The notes beneath the pieces were generated by a model that was given only the letters and a program-made list of their open reading frames with translations, had not been told where the DNA came from and did no database searches. The position numbers and the translations under genes are program-made. From positions 62,001-126,000 of the forward strand of contig JASGGE010000001.1 in NCBI GenBank assembly GCA_047605205.1: a DNA stretch of 64,000 nucleotides, in the 5' to 3' direction. Shown here piece by piece: positions 46,714 to 56,455 of this stretch. Source of the DNA: Siphonobacter sp047605205. Its GTDB lineage: Bacteria > Bacteroidota > Bacteroidia > Cytophagales > Spirosomataceae. Numbering within the stretch: the first letter of the stretch is position 1; the number at the start of each line of letters is the position of its first letter.

Positions 46714-48114
46714 ATGTTTCATACTAACCACCGGATAAGCAAGCCCCTGGGTTTGCTTGTTGGATTGCTGGCTTGCATTACCGTCCAGGCTCAGCAATCC
46801 CTTAGCCTAAAAGATGCTTTAAAACTCACTGTTGAGAATTATGGTATCATTCACGCCAAACAACACTATGCGGAAGCGGCCGAGTCCGGTGTCCGCACAG
46901 CAGAGCTGGAATATCTACCCAATTTAACCATTTCTGCCCAGCAGGACTATGGTACCGTAAATGGCCAAAATGGGCCTTTATATGGGTTTGGGGGATACGC
47001 CGTCTCTTCTTCTGGCTTGCCATTGGCTAACCAGAGCTGGAATTCTGGTTTTGGGGCTCTTTATCTGGCTAACATCAACTGGGAAGTCTTTACGTTCGGA
47101 CGGATTCGTGAACGAATCAAAACAGCCCAGAATATATCTATTCGTGAACATAACGATTATCAGCAGGAAATTTTTCAACAACAGGTAAAGGTAGCGGCAG
47201 CCTATTTGAACCTGCTGGCAGCCAGGTCATTAACAAAATCCTGGCAAAAAAACCTGAGCCGGGCTGATGCTTTCAGCACCTTGGTGAAAACGCGTGCCCG
47301 TAATCAGTTAATTCCCGGCGTAGATTCTTCGCAAGCCAACGCCGAGGTATCGAATGCTCGTATTGCCCTGACCAAAGCTATGGATAATGAGCAGGAACAA
47401 CAGAACCGCCTGGCTCAGTTAATGGGGGTTCCCCCACAGGATTTTATACTCGATAGCCTGTTTCTGAAGCAGGTGCCACGAGTTGCGGTTGATACCAGCA
47501 CGAAACGCTTACACCCTGTTTTAGCCTGGTATCAAAGCCGGGTCAATGTAAGTGAAAGCCAGGCTCGATATCTCGATCGGTTTAAATACCCTTCGGTATC
47601 GCTGGTAGGGATTTTCCAGATGAGGGGCTCGGGTTTTTACAGTAATTATTCTCAGGATCAAAACTCATATACGTCCAATTATTTTGATGGAATCACGCCG
47701 AATCGGGCTAACTATCTGTTGGGTATTGGTTTAACCTGGAATGTCTCCCAACTATTAAAAGTGCCGCCTCAGGTCAATAGCCAGCAGCTTACCACTTTAG
47801 GTTTACAAAAGGAGTTTGAGCAAACTCAAAAGGTGCTCAGTGCCCAGCTGCAATTGTCTGAAACGAAGCTTAAAAATGCTTTTGCGAATTACCGTGAAGT
47901 GCCTTTTCAGTTAAAAGCGGCCTCAGATGCGTATAACCAGCGTTCGGTTTTATTTAAAAATGGATTAACGAATCTGGTGGATGTTACTCAGGCTTTATAT
48001 GCTCTGGTACGAGCGGAAACCGAACGGGATATCGCTTACAATAATGTTTGGCAGGCTTTGCTCCTAAAGGCAGCCGCGATCGGTGATTTAGAGATTTTCA
48101 CCAGTGAATTTTAA
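46714..48114 (+). CDS. TolC-family outer membrane efflux protein
   Basis: 466 aa with signal peptide (to about residue 27, ending TVQAQ). Two repeated helical-hairpin halves typical of TolC/OprM proteins: an early LSLKDALKLTVENYG, the AAAYLNLLAARS coil near 160, RNQLIPGVDSSQANAEV and the second half ending LVDVTQALYALVRAETERDIAYNN (in part VDVTQALYALVRAE). It forms the outer-membrane exit duct for the RND pump encoded next. There are 58 bases to the pump gene. Confidence 0.92.
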   Translation: MFHTNHRISKPLGLLVGLLACITVQAQQSLSLKDALKLTVENYGIIHAKQHYAEAAESGVRTAELEYLPNLTISAQQDYGTVNGQNGPLYGFGGYAVSSSGLPLANQSWNSGFGALYLANINWEVFTFGRIRERIKTAQNISIREHNDYQQEIFQQQVKVAAAYLNLLAARSLTKSWQKNLSRADAFSTLVKTRARNQLIPGVDSSQANAEVSNARIALTKAMDNEQEQQNRLAQLMGVPPQDFILDSLFLKQVPRVAVDTSTKRLHPVLAWYQSRVNVSESQARYLDRFKYPSVSLVGIFQMRGSGFYSNYSQDQNSYTSNYFDGITPNRANYLLGIGLTWNVSQLLKVPPQVNSQQLTTLGLQKEFEQTQKVLSAQLQLSETKLKNAFANYREVPFQLKAASDAYNQRSVLFKNGLTNLVDVTQALYALVRAETERDIAYNNVWQALLLKAAAIGDLEIFTSEF

Positions 48115-48172
48115 GAAACGATTTCACATCCACTGATAGTCTGACGGACCATCTTTTTGCTCAAGCTTAGTT

Positions 48173-51100
48173 ATGAATTTAATACGTTTTGCCCTCCGCA
48201 ATCCTATTACCATCATGGTAATTGTGGTTGGCATGTTCTTCTTTGGTATTAAGGCTGCCCGGACCATAAAGATTGATATTTTCCCAAAGCTGGATATGCC
48301 GGTTATGTACATTGCTCACCCTTTTGGTGGGTACACCCCCGATCAGATGGAGGCATTTTTTGGGAAGCAGTATGTCAATGTGCTCTTGTTTGTGAACGGA
48401 ATCAAAAACATTGAAACGAAGAATATTCAGGGGCTAACACTCATTAAAATTACGTTTTATCCCGGAACCAATATGGCTCAGGCTGCGGCTGAACTGACGG
48501 CGTCCTGTAATCGGGCCCAGTCTTCCTTTCCACCGGGGTCGCAGCCGCCCTTTATTTTGCGGTTCGATGCTTCTACACTTCCTATTGGCCAGTTAGTTTT
48601 AGCCAGTGATAGTCATACCAACAATCAGCTTGCTGATATGGCCAATGTATACGTTCGGGCAGGGTTTACGGCTATTCCGGGCCTGGTAGGGTCGCCTCCG
48701 TTTGGTGGAAACATTCGGACCATCGTAATTAAGGCTGATCCTGAACTACTCCGTTCTCATAACATGACGCCCGATCAACTCGTAGAAGCCCTGAGAATCA
48801 ATAATCAGACGGCTCCTTCGGGTAACGTGCGGGTAGGCAACAAAGTCTATTTTACGCCTACTAATACCCAGATCAAAAATGTAAATGACTTTTTAAATAT
48901 TCCTCTTTTTAAAGGAGGCGTTCAGTCTTTATACTTACGGGATGTTGCTACGGTTGAAGATGGGGCCGACGTAACGGTTAGTTATGCTTTAGTTAACGGA
49001 AAACGTTCGGTGTATCTGAGTGTAGCCAAAAGTTCGGATGCTTCCACCTGGGAGGTCGTCCAGAATTTAAAGAAAGCCCTGCCACGTATTCAGAGTCAGT
49101 TACCAGAAGGTGTAAAGCTTACCTATGAATTTGATCAGTCAACTTACGTAGCCAACTCAGTAAAGAGCCTGTTAAGTGAAGGAGCCATTGGGGCGATATT
49201 GACTGGGTTGATGGTGTTATTGTTTTTAGGTGATCCGCGTGGAGCTTTAATTGTGATTATGACCATCCCCGCGTCGGTTATTTGCGGGGTTCTATTCCTG
49301 AATTTGTTCGGACAGACCCTTAATATCATGACCTTGTCCGGATTGGCTCTGGCCATTGGTATTCTGGTGGATGAGAGTACCGTAACCATTGAGAATATTC
49401 ACCAGCACCTGGATATGGGCAAACCGAAATCTTTGGCTATCTGGCATGCCTGTAAGGAAATTGCTTTTCCTAAACTTCTGATTCTCTTTTGTATTCTGGC
49501 GGTATTTGCTCCTGCCTTCACCATGGGAGGTATTCCAGGTTCCTTATTCTTACCACTCGCTCTGGCAATTGGCTTTAGTATGATTGTATCGTATTTCCTG
49601 GCTCAGACCTTCGTACCGGTAATGGCCAACTGGCTGATGAAATCGCACGCTAAAAACGAACATGAATATAAAAAACTGGACGATTGGTCAGAAAAAGAAG
49701 CGGCTGCTCATAAAGCAGAAGAGCACCATACAGGTAAAACCTCCTTCTTTGACCGGGTACGCGAACGTTACCTGCGATTCCTCCAGCGTTTAATGCCCTT
49801 GCGTTTGGTCATTGTAGTAACCTATCTGGTTATTGTTTCGGGTGCCGTGTTCTATTTGATGAATCATATCGGCCGGGACGTATTACCGAAAGTGAATGGC
49901 AGTCAGTTTCAGGTACGGTTACGGGCCCCGCAGGGAACTCGTATTGAGCAAACCGAACTCCGGACGCTGCAGGCCATACAGGCTGTTAAAGATGTAGTAG
50001 GGGCGGAGAACATTTCAATTACCTCGGCCTTCGTTGGTACCCACCCCCAGCAGTTTTCGACTAGTCCAATCTACCTCTGGATGGCCTTGCCGAGTGAAGC
50101 TGTTTTACAAGTTGCTTTTAAGGAAGACTATAAGGTTACTAATCTGGATGATATCAAGCAGAAAATCAGAGATCGACTGAACGAAATGGCACCAGATGTC
50201 ACCCCATCATTTGAGCCTATTGAGTTGACGGATAAAATTCTGAGTCAAGGTTCGCCAACTCCAATCGAAGTGCGTGTAAGCGGTCGAAATAAAAAGTTAA
50301 ATGAACAGTATGCCGATACCGTAATTGCCCGACTGAAAAAGATCCCTTATTTGCGGGACGTGCAGTTAGGGCAGTCTACTAAATACCCCACCTTCAAAGT
50401 AGAAGTAGACCGGGTTCGGGCCGCTCAGTTAGGGGTTGATATGAGCGACGTTTCACGCTCCTTAATTGCTTCAACGTCTTCCTCCCGGTTCACTGAGCGG
50501 AATACCTGGACGGATACCAAAGCTTCTTATTCGTACAGTGTACAAGTGCAGGTGCCGGAGAGTAAAATGACGAGCGTAAATGATATTGCTGAAATCCCGT
50601 TACTCAAAAATTCAGCTCACCCGGTATTAGGAGAAGTAGCAACCATTACTCCCGATACAACTTATGGTGAAAATGATAACCTGGGAGCTATGCCAATGCT
50701 TTCGGTTACGGCCAACCTCAACAATGTTGACCTAGGAACGGCATCAACAGAAGTTCAGAAATCGATCAAAAACATTGGTGAACTACCCCGGGGCCTAAAT
50801 GTTGAGTTGATTGGAATGAGCTTGACACTGGTTGATACGCTCGATAACCTGGAGAATGGTCTGATTGTCGCCATCGTAGTAATTTTCCTGATGCTGGCGG
50901 CCAACTTCCAGTCTTTTAAAGTGTCAGGTATTGTATTGACAACGGTTCCGGCGGTATTGTTAGGGTCGCTGTCTTTATTGATGCTTTGCGGATCAACGCT
51001 TAATCTTCAATCGTACATGGGTATGATTATGTCCGTTGGGGTATCTATTTCTAATGCCGTATTACTGATTACCAATGCAGAGGAAATTCGACGACATAAT

Positions 51101-51397
51101 GGGAATGCGATGAAATCAGCCATGGAAGCTGCTGCTTTACGGATGCGACCTATTGTAATGACTGCCGTAGCCATGGTAGTAGGCATGATTCCAATGGCAA
51201 GTGGTTTGGGTGAAGCGGGTGACCAGTCTTCGCCACTGGGTCGGGCCGTAATTGGTGGTCTGGTGGCATCTACTTTTGCCGCCCTGTTCATCTTACCAAT
51301 TGTTTTTGCCTGGGGGCAGGGTAAATCAACCACTCAAAGTGTTTCGCTTGATCCTGAAGATGAAGCCAGTAAGTATTACGTAAAAGAAACGGTTTAG
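48173..51397 (+). CDS. RND-family efflux transporter, inner-membrane pump
   Basis: 1074-aa RND permease of the hydrophobe/amphiphile efflux (HAE1-like) type, the usual length. It starts MNLIRFALRNPITIMVIVVG and has the twelve-segment layout with two large periplasmic loops. The fourth transmembrane segment reads GILVDESTVTIENIHQH: the proton-relay position is D400 with E401 beside it, where AcrB has two aspartates. Other motifs: PGTNMAQAAAELTASC, LNIMTLSGLALAIG and MTAVAMVVGMIPMASGLG. It exports drugs, solvents or other hydrophobic compounds; the substrate is unknown. The adaptor gene follows about 20 bases downstream. Confidence 0.95.
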   Translation: MNLIRFALRNPITIMVIVVGMFFFGIKAARTIKIDIFPKLDMPVMYIAHPFGGYTPDQMEAFFGKQYVNVLLFVNGIKNIETKNIQGLTLIKITFYPGTNMAQAAAELTASCNRAQSSFPPGSQPPFILRFDASTLPIGQLVLASDSHTNNQLADMANVYVRAGFTAIPGLVGSPPFGGNIRTIVIKADPELLRSHNMTPDQLVEALRINNQTAPSGNVRVGNKVYFTPTNTQIKNVNDFLNIPLFKGGVQSLYLRDVATVEDGADVTVSYALVNGKRSVYLSVAKSSDASTWEVVQNLKKALPRIQSQLPEGVKLTYEFDQSTYVANSVKSLLSEGAIGAILTGLMVLLFLGDPRGALIVIMTIPASVICGVLFLNLFGQTLNIMTLSGLALAIGILVDESTVTIENIHQHLDMGKPKSLAIWHACKEIAFPKLLILFCILAVFAPAFTMGGIPGSLFLPLALAIGFSMIVSYFLAQTFVPVMANWLMKSHAKNEHEYKKLDDWSEKEAAAHKAEEHHTGKTSFFDRVRERYLRFLQRLMPLRLVIVVTYLVIVSGAVFYLMNHIGRDVLPKVNGSQFQVRLRAPQGTRIEQTELRTLQAIQAVKDVVGAENISITSAFVGTHPQQFSTSPIYLWMALPSEAVLQVAFKEDYKVTNLDDIKQKIRDRLNEMAPDVTPSFEPIELTDKILSQGSPTPIEVRVSGRNKKLNEQYADTVIARLKKIPYLRDVQLGQSTKYPTFKVEVDRVRAAQLGVDMSDVSRSLIASTSSSRFTERNTWTDTKASYSYSVQVQVPESKMTSVNDIAEIPLLKNSAHPVLGEVATITPDTTYGENDNLGAMPMLSVTANLNNVDLGTASTEVQKSIKNIGELPRGLNVELIGMSLTLVDTLDNLENGLIVAIVVIFLMLAANFQSFKVSGIVLTTVPAVLLGSLSLLMLCGSTLNLQSYMGMIMSVGVSISNAVLLITNAEEIRRHNGNAMKSAMEAAALRMRPIVMTAVAMVVGMIPMASGLGEAGDQSSPLGRAVIGGLVASTFAALFILPIVFAWGQGKSTTQSVSLDPEDEASKYYVKETV

Positions 51398-51419
51398 TAT
51401 TCCCCATTTGAAGCATTCA

Positions 51420-52544
51420 ATGAATAAGCATCATAAACTCATGAACAAGAAGTGGCTACTGCTGGTTTGGGCTGGCCTTGCCTTACAAAGTTGCGGACAT
51501 TCCGAATCCAGTGAAGAAGCTGAAAAAAAGCAAGCTCAAACGGAAAAAGTACTAGAAGCTTTTAAGTTACAGGAAGGGCAACTTTCGTCAACGATTACGA
51601 TCCCCGGCGAATTAATTGCCTTTCAACAAGTTGACCTCTATGCGAAAGTGAACAGTTTTATTAAAAAACTAAATGCCGACGTAGGGAGTGAAGTACGGGC
51701 GGGCCAGTTACTCGTAACTATGGAAGCCCCTGAAATTAGTGCACAATTGCTGGGGGCTGAGTCTCGTATGCATGCTCAGGAAGCCATCTATCTGGCCAGT
51801 AAAGCAAATTATGACCGTTTGAATGAAGCCAGCAAGACTCCGGGCACGGTTTCTCAAAACGACCTGGATCAGGCAATGGCCAAACAGAAATCGGATTATG
51901 CCCAACTGGACGCTGCCAAAGCCACTTACAAAGAAATTAGTGATACCCGAAATTACCTGGAAATCCGGGCACCTTTCAGTGGCGTGATCAGTGTCCGTAA
52001 CGTTAGTGCAGGAGCCTACGTAGGCCCCTCCGGAAAAGGCTCTGAGTTACCCATTTTCTCTTTACAGGAACAACGCAAACTTCGTTTGGTGGTAAGTGTT
52101 CCGGAAGCCTATACCAGTTATGTTTCGCAGAAAAATAAAGTGCAGTTTAAAGTAAAAGCCTATCCAAGTCAGACTTTCAACGCTAGTGTAACGCGTCTGG
52201 CTGGTGCACTGGATACCCGCCTGAGGGCTCAACGTACGGAAATGGATGTTATCAATAATGATCGGAAACTATTGCCAGGTATGGTGGCAGAGGTATCAAT
52301 CCCACTAGGTGGAAACAAGAATACCTTTGTGGTTCCTTCAACTGCCGTGTTAAATTCAACGCTGGGAACATTCCTTATTAAAATCCAGGATAAAAAAACG
52401 ATATGGGTGCCGATTCGTACGGGCCGGAGTAACGATGGGAAAACGGAAGTATTCGGGGAAATTACAACGGATGATACGTTTGTTCTGAATGCTACCGAAG
52501 AAATAAGGAATGGCTCGGAAGCTGGTAAGGTAAAAATTAACTAA
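51420..52544 (+). CDS. RND efflux periplasmic adaptor lipoprotein
   Basis: 374 aa from the ATG at 51420; TTG at 51408 and ATG at 51441 are in frame alternatives, and the last gives the most compact lipoprotein signal MNKKWLLLVWAGLALQSCG. Lipobox LQSC anchors it to a membrane. Membrane-fusion-protein layout: IPGELIAFQQVDLYAKVNSF (in part GELIAFQQVDLYAKV) lipoyl strand, a helical hairpin around 110-160, IRAPFSGVISVRNVSAG and C-terminal beta-barrel. It bridges the pump and TolC. It is followed by a terminator. Confidence 0.92.
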   Translation: MNKHHKLMNKKWLLLVWAGLALQSCGHSESSEEAEKKQAQTEKVLEAFKLQEGQLSSTITIPGELIAFQQVDLYAKVNSFIKKLNADVGSEVRAGQLLVTMEAPEISAQLLGAESRMHAQEAIYLASKANYDRLNEASKTPGTVSQNDLDQAMAKQKSDYAQLDAAKATYKEISDTRNYLEIRAPFSGVISVRNVSAGAYVGPSGKGSELPIFSLQEQRKLRLVVSVPEAYTSYVSQKNKVQFKVKAYPSQTFNASVTRLAGALDTRLRAQRTEMDVINNDRKLLPGMVAEVSIPLGGNKNTFVVPSTAVLNSTLGTFLIKIQDKKTIWVPIRTGRSNDGKTEVFGEITTDDTFVLNATEEIRNGSEAGKVKIN

Positions 52545-52989
52545 CCAAATAACATAGTCTCTATAAAAAGCCCGTTTCCTGCAAGAAACGGGCTTTTTGT
52601 TAATGCAAATTGAGTAACGGCATAAGTAAAAAAAAACGGCTTTATGGAAAGCCCTGCCGGCTTCTGGAGCATTGGCCAGGAGAACAAGCGTGAAGCTATG
52701 GGGGTATTCCCCAAATGCAAACTCGTTTGAGCCAGGCAAAGTAAACACCAGCGAGCCGCTTGAATGCTAATAAGGTAATAACTCCTGCTTCGAGCAGGCA
52801 GAATCTTTTAAAAGGGATATCTTAACGCTTGGAGAGAATTTTATAATGATCAGCCAAATTTGATTAAGGACAGGGATTACAATAAGGGTTATTTACAAAT
52901 ATATCCTTTAAATCTACATGTCATTACCTCTCATATTCTTCCACCTTTGCTGATGTAGTAAGCATTTCTCAACACAATTTGTTACGAGT
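52545..52989. other. intergenic region after the efflux operon
   Basis: The first 60 bases hold the efflux terminator (52565-52598). The remaining about 390 bases have no recognised gene; short frames on both strands lack any motif. A CACCTTTGC element at 52942-52950 is one base off the TAnnTTTGC consensus and lies 40 bases before the aldo/keto reductase start, so it is a weak promoter candidate. Confidence 0.45.
52565..52598 (+). terminator. terminator of the efflux operon
   Basis: Perfect 14-bp stem AAAAAGCCCGTTTC / GAAACGGGCTTTTT with a 6-base loop and a terminal T-run. It lies 20 bases after the adaptor stop. Confidence 0.9.
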
Positions 52990-54024
52990 ATGGAATACAG
53001 ACCATTAGGCGGATCGGGCTTACATGTCCCGGTTTTGAGTTTCGGAACAGCCACCTTTGGTGGAGGAAATGAGTTTTTCAAAGCCTGGGGTAGTACCCAG
53101 GCAGAGGAAGCTACCCGATTGGTAAATCTATGTTTGGACGCCGGCGTTACTCTTTTTGATACGGCTGACATTTATTCTGAAGGCCTTTCTGAAGAAATTC
53201 TGGGAAAAGCTTTAACAGGGTTACGAGATCAGGTACTTATCTCCACGAAAGCAACTTTTCCCTTTGGGAAAGGACCTAATAACCAGGGGTCTTCGCGGCA
53301 TCATTTACTTAAGCAGTGCGAGGGAAGCTTAAAACGTTTAAAAACGGATTATATAGACATTTACCACATGCATGGGTTTGATGGAGTTACTCCTGTGGAA
53401 GAAACCCTGCGAACCCTCGATGATCTGGTCAGCAGTGGGAAAGTTCGTTACGTGGCTGCGTCTAACTTTTCGGGCTGGCATCTGATGAAATCGCTGGGTA
53501 TTTCGGATAAATACGGCTGGAATCGTTACGTAGGGCATCAGGTATATTATTCACTTGCTAACCGGGAATACGAATGGGAATTAATGCCGCTTGGTTTAGA
53601 CCAGAAAGTAGGGGCCCTGATCTGGAGTCCATTAGCAGGTGGGCGACTTGGTGGGCGGTATAGCCGTAGCAAACCTGCTCCCCAGAGCGGTCGAGTAGTA
53701 GAAGGAGGCAGTCCCGTGCCTCAGGCCGTGATTTCAGATGAAACTTTTTACAACATCACGGATGCATTGGAAGATATTTCTGCACAAACGGGTAAATCTG
53801 TAGCCCAGGTAGCGTTGAACTGGTTGCTTTAACGCCCGACGGTTTCGAGTATCATCATTGGAGCCCGTAACGAAGAGCAACTTAAACAAAATCTCGGAGC
53901 AGCTGGTTGGCAATTAGCAACAGAGCAAGTAAAACGACTCGATGCTGCCAGTGAAACACCAACCATTTATCCTTACTGGCATCAACGTCAGAATGTAGTG
54001 TTAAATCCTTTACCGCCTTTTTAA
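52990..54024 (+). pseudogene. aldo/keto reductase, interrupted by an in-frame stop
   Basis: An aldo/keto reductase of the Tas/YajO type: MEYRPLGGSGLHVPVLSFGT start, catalytic-region DTADIYSEGLSEEILG with Tyr, K in ISTKATFPFG, the YIDIYHMHGFD strand and SNFSGWHL. The frame stops at TAA 53830-53832 after ALNWLL. In the same frame, reading on gives RPTVSSIIIGARNEEQLKQN and later LDAASETPTIYPYW to TAA at 54022-54024, the normal cofactor-binding end of these enzymes. The expected residue at the stop is Gln (family WLLQRPTVS), so one C-to-T change turning CAA into TAA explains it. The truncated 280-aa product would lack the NADP-binding tail. A sequencing error cannot be excluded. Confidence 0.85.
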
Positions 54025-54030
54025 ATTCCC

Positions 54031-54051
54031 AAAGCAGACATCTGCTTTTTT
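54031..54051 (+). terminator. terminator after the full-length aldo/keto reductase frame
   Basis: AAAGCAGA / TCTGCTTT pair around a 2-base centre, running straight into a T-run (54046-54051). It lies 6 bases past the distal stop at 54024 rather than near the early stop, which supports 54024 as the original gene end. Confidence 0.6.
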
Positions 54052-54078
54052 GCGACAGGGTCTTTAAACGTTCTCATT

Positions 54079-55155
54079 ATGAAAAAAATAAGCACTACCA
54101 TGCTGATAGCTGGGGCTCTTTATACTACCGCATGGGCACAAAAATTAGAAGAAGTGGTTTCTTTTGGTAAATACCAGCCCATTGGAGTTAGCGTTTCAAA
54201 ACAGCGTTTGTTTGTGGGCTTTCCGCACCGGGAGCCTTTTTTATATGGTTTAACCGAAATTGTGAAAGGAGAGCGGCTTCCGTATCCTTCTAAAGAGTGG
54301 AATCAATTTAATCCTGATCAGTCTGATAAGCACTTTGTTAATGTACAGGATCTATATACTGACGATCAGAATCAGCTTTGGGTGTTAGACTCTGCTCCGA
54401 GGGGTGGAGCTGCCATTTTAGAAAGTACTTCGAAAGAAGGACAGTTTAAATTAATACAAATTGATCTGGCTTCGAACCGGGTAAAGCGTATCTATTCATT
54501 TGATGATCTTCATAAAGAAAAAAGTGCTCTTAATGATGTTTGTGTTGATACGAAACGTCAATTAGCTTATTTATCGGATCCGGGCTTACATGCGTTAATA
54601 GTGCTGGATTTAAGAACGGGGAAAAGCCGTCAGGTACTAACGGATGATGTCTCAACCAAAGCTCAGGATGGTTTTAAACTTCATCTGGACGGGAAAGATG
54701 TGGTTGATGAGCAGGGAAAGCCCTTTGTTTCGAATGTCAATGGCATAGCCCTTACGCTTGATCATAAGTATTTTTATTTTCGAGCGATTAACCAGACCAA
54801 ACTATACCGGATTGAAACCCAATATCTGGCCAATGCAAGCCTTACTGACGAACAGCTCAGGCAACACGTGGAAACAGTGGCAGAAACGGGCGTATGCCAT
54901 GGCATGATTGCCGATGCAAAAGGTAATATCTATCAAACTACGTCACCCCAACAGGCGATAACCTACGTAAGCCCAGATGGGAAACAGCACACCCTGGTAG
55001 AAGATGCCCGCCTGATCTGGCCTGATTCGCTGGGAATCAGTTCAGATGGGTACCTTTATTTTTCCTGTTCACAAATCAACCGGCTCCCCAAATACAACCA
55101 TGGGGTTGATAAGACGGAATATCCATATCGGGTTTATCGTGTAAAATTGCCATAA
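54079..55155 (+). CDS. secreted MRJP/yellow-like beta-propeller protein
   Basis: 358 aa with signal peptide MKKISTTMLIAGALYTTAWA. The sequence fits the major-royal-jelly-protein/yellow family (also annotated as L-dopachrome tautomerase-related): LEEVVSFGKYQPIGVSVS, LFVGFPHREPFLYGLTEI, NDVCVDTKRQLAYLSDPG and VNGIALTLDHKYFYFRAIN (in part NGIALTLDHKYFYF). This is a six-bladed propeller fold. Function in bacteria is unknown; it should act in the periplasm or outside. It follows the reductase by 54 bases with a hairpin between, so it likely has its own transcript. Confidence 0.82.
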   Translation: MKKISTTMLIAGALYTTAWAQKLEEVVSFGKYQPIGVSVSKQRLFVGFPHREPFLYGLTEIVKGERLPYPSKEWNQFNPDQSDKHFVNVQDLYTDDQNQLWVLDSAPRGGAAILESTSKEGQFKLIQIDLASNRVKRIYSFDDLHKEKSALNDVCVDTKRQLAYLSDPGLHALIVLDLRTGKSRQVLTDDVSTKAQDGFKLHLDGKDVVDEQGKPFVSNVNGIALTLDHKYFYFRAINQTKLYRIETQYLANASLTDEQLRQHVETVAETGVCHGMIADAKGNIYQTTSPQQAITYVSPDGKQHTLVEDARLIWPDSLGISSDGYLYFSCSQINRLPKYNHGVDKTEYPYRVYRVKLP

Positions 55156-55458
55156 TACATTTCGCGGCTGATTTTGCAAATGAAATAAATCTGTTATTTT
55201 ATTGATAATCAGTATGTTAATCCGAAAATATATTCAAATTAATCTTTGCCAGATATTTTTACTAATCAGTCAGAAAGAGCATCCTCTCATCTTAGGGAAG
55301 CTTTTTTAATCAGGGATTGGGATCAGGATACTGACGGAAAGGGCGTTCCAGGAGCTTAAAAAATTCGGAAGAATTCAAGCAAATCAGGACGTTTAGAAAC
55401 CACAGCAAATAATGCGGCTTCATTTGTGGTTCCGTAAGGATAGCCATCGGTAAAAGAA
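55156..55458. other. intergenic region between convergent genes, nothing recognised
   Basis: About 300 bases between the MRJP-like gene and the converging AraC gene. A 66-codon minus-strand frame at 55356-55556 overlaps the AraC end and has no recognisable motif. No clear terminator was found; GGAAGCTTTTTT at about 55298 has only a T-run. Confidence 0.45.
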
Positions 55459-56319
55459 TTACAAATGGTAGGTGTGAAGGTATTCGCTTGGTGAACGATT
55501 GACAATGGCTTTGAACTGACGGTTGAAATTAGACATATTCGTAAAGCCACAAACAATGGCTATCTGGCTAATGGGAAGATTCGATTCCCGTAAGAGCCGA
55601 CAGGCGTTTTCGATTCGAACTTCATTTAATAATTGTGAGAAGTTTTTACGGGTATGTTGTTTAAAAAAGCGACAGAAAGCACCTGGGGTTAAGTTAGCCA
55701 CACTGGCAATTTCTGCCAGGGATATGGCGTTGCCGTAATTCTGAAAAAGGTAACTAAAAATACGTTCAAGTCGCCGGTGATCATCCGGGCGGCTAGGCCG
55801 CTCATAAGCGGTGTGTGATAACAATTGTCGCCGGGTATTCATAACCATTTCGTCAAGAACTTCCAGCAGAAATAAAGCCTGTTTAAAAGGGCGTTCTCCC
55901 TTAAGCTGTTCAAATCCCTCTAGTAAATGTTCCTGAGCGGGTATTCTAATTCCGTGGCGGGCTTCCTGAAATAACTCCCGCAAATGGGTCATTTCCGGGA
56001 AGGCAAACAGGTGTTTTTCAAAAATATCTGGTAAAAAATACATGGAATGCGAAACCGACCGGATAATCTGCTCTTCGCCTGCGTAAGGAGGCGTACTTCG
56101 AAGCACATGCGGGACATTACTGCCGAGAAGCAATAAGTCGCCGGGTTGAAATCGATCTATTCGGTCGCCTACAATGAGCGTTCCTTCTCCTTTTTCAACT
56201 AAGGTTAGCTGGAGTTCAGGATGAAAATGAAGCTGGCCATAAAAGACCGATCCTTCGTCTTTCTGGAGCCGGAACGAACGCTGGCCTACTTGCGGTACGC
56301 GGAATAAAAGTGGCTTCAT
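55459..56319 (-). CDS. AraC-family regulator of the hydroxyproline cluster
   Basis: 286 aa from the ATG at 56319 (MKPLLFRVPQ). A longer frame begins at 56457 but its first 46 residues cover the start of the divergent gene and do not match the family. N-terminal cupin sensor (FHPELQLTLVEKGEGTLIVG, in part HPELQLTLVEKGEG; RFQPGDLLLLGSNVPH) and a C-terminal double helix-turn-helix with SLAEIASVANLTPGAFCRFFKQ (in part SVANLTPGAFCRFFK) and IAIVCGFTNMSNFNRQFK. It diverges from the hydroxyproline catabolic genes across 136 bases and is the natural candidate for their regulator. Confidence 0.9.
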   Translation of the reverse strand: MKPLLFRVPQVGQRSFRLQKDEGSVFYGQLHFHPELQLTLVEKGEGTLIVGDRIDRFQPGDLLLLGSNVPHVLRSTPPYAGEEQIIRSVSHSMYFLPDIFEKHLFAFPEMTHLRELFQEARHGIRIPAQEHLLEGFEQLKGERPFKQALFLLEVLDEMVMNTRRQLLSHTAYERPSRPDDHRRLERIFSYLFQNYGNAISLAEIASVANLTPGAFCRFFKQHTRKNFSQLLNEVRIENACRLLRESNLPISQIAIVCGFTNMSNFNRQFKAIVNRSPSEYLHTYHL

Positions 56320-56455
56320 TGGTAGGTAGTTCGAATGATTAAGGCCATTCTGTTCTAAAAGTAGTGAAGAAAGTATTAAAGCTAAGCAATGGGTGCTGGG
56401 CAGAACCGGAAATAGTTGCCGATTTTTGATACATCGAACCAAAACCCATTTGACC

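Noticed and set aside
52356..52748. 130-codon minus-strand frame over the efflux adaptor end
   Set aside because: It crosses the adaptor gene and its terminator on the opposite strand and has no family resemblance.
55356..55556. 66-codon minus-strand frame after the AraC gene
   Set aside because: It overlaps the AraC coding end in another frame and resembles no family.
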